From positions 3,680 to 17,923 of the forward strand of contig DLRK01000104.1 of NCBI GenBank assembly GCA_002501065.1: a stretch of DNA of 14,244 nucleotides, written 5' to 3'. The stretch is from Akkermansiaceae bacterium UBA7890. GTDB taxonomy: Bacteria > Verrucomicrobiota > Verrucomicrobiia > Verrucomicrobiales > Akkermansiaceae. Of the stretch, positions 14,088 through 14,244 are shown piece after piece. Each line of letters starts with the position of its first letter. Position 1 is the stretch's first letter. The translations under genes and the position numbers were made by a program. The notes under the pieces were generated by a model that saw nothing but the letters and a program-made list of their open reading frames with translations, was not told where the DNA came from and did no database searches.

Positions 14088-14244
14088 TTAAGGCACAAGT
14101 GACACCTGATCTGCCGGGGCAGGACAGGCATTCGTCTTGAGGATTCGGCTGACCAGGCGCTCCCACAGCCTCCAGGCCCGCTTCCTCGTCGGGTCGGTGA
14201 ACGGCCGATTTGTCAGGTGGCCGGCCTCCGTGAACGACCGATTT
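14088..14244 (-). CDS. C-terminal end of an unknown protein (5' part outside window)
   Basis: An open frame runs from the right edge to TAA at 14090-14088 and gives 51 residues. It contains NRSFTEAGHL and TNRPFTDPTRKRAW, then WRLWERLVSRILKT, an amphipathic basic helix, and a tail ending VSLVP. The other two minus frames look less protein-like (one has an internal stop), so this is probably the real end of a gene upstream of trkA on the same strand. The NRxFT motif occurs twice at an 11-residue spacing, matching a 15-base direct repeat (14197-14211 and 14230-14244, one difference). No family is recognised from so little sequence. Confidence 0.5.
   Translation of the reverse strand, partial: NRSFTEAGHLTNRPFTDPTRKRAWRLWERLVSRILKTNACPAPADQVSLVP

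Noticed and set aside
14197..14244. Start of a CRISPR-like array at the right edge
   Set aside because: Only two copies of a 15-base unit with an 18-base spacer, too short for CRISPR repeats, and they lie within a plausible coding frame that keeps phase (33 bases).

Overview
The window is an ordinary-looking GC-rich bacterial chromosome segment with tightly packed genes and short spacers. I see no rRNA, tRNA, CRISPR array or insertion sequence. Several traits fit the Verrucomicrobiota/PVC group, perhaps an Opitutae-like marine bacterium: a membrane-anchored Ser/Thr kinase, a membrane-anchored FHA protein, a pair of uncharacterised LRP-motif membrane proteins, and start codons that mostly lack Shine-Dalgarno sequences. 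This taxonomic placement is an inference; no marker gene in the window proves it.

Layout, left to right. A Ser/Thr protein kinase gene (minus strand, 3' end cut off by the window) lies downstream of htpG (Hsp90, minus). Divergent from htpG is a plus-strand gene for a small FHA-domain protein with one C-terminal membrane segment. The FHA gene converges on a four-gene minus-strand run, transcribed in the order PTS EIIA, argS, proB, proA. A long imperfect stem-loop sits between the FHA stop and the proA end. Next is a plus-strand group of three genes: a small lipoprotein and two tandem, paralogous multi-spanning membrane proteins. These converge on a minus-strand potassium uptake pair, trkA then trkH. 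A truncated minus-strand reading frame, probably the C-terminus of an unknown protein, touches the right edge.

How the genes work together. proB and proA encode the first two steps of proline synthesis from glutamate. TrkA and TrkH form a K+ uptake system. Proline and potassium both serve osmoadaptation, which suits a marine or salt-exposed organism, although the co-location may be chance. The EIIA protein is of the nitrogen-PTS type, a family known in some proteobacteria to regulate K+ transport; no functional link can be shown here. The kinase and the FHA protein are a plausible phospho-threonine writer and reader pair flanking htpG.

The least explained part is 8.6-10.9 kb. A lipoprotein is followed by two membrane proteins that share a fold and a C-terminal LRP motif. 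The first of these is preceded by an elaborate set of overlapping inverted repeats that reaches into its start codon. Other structured sites lie upstream of trkA and trkH and between the FHA gene and proA. I found no clear new defence or mobile system.
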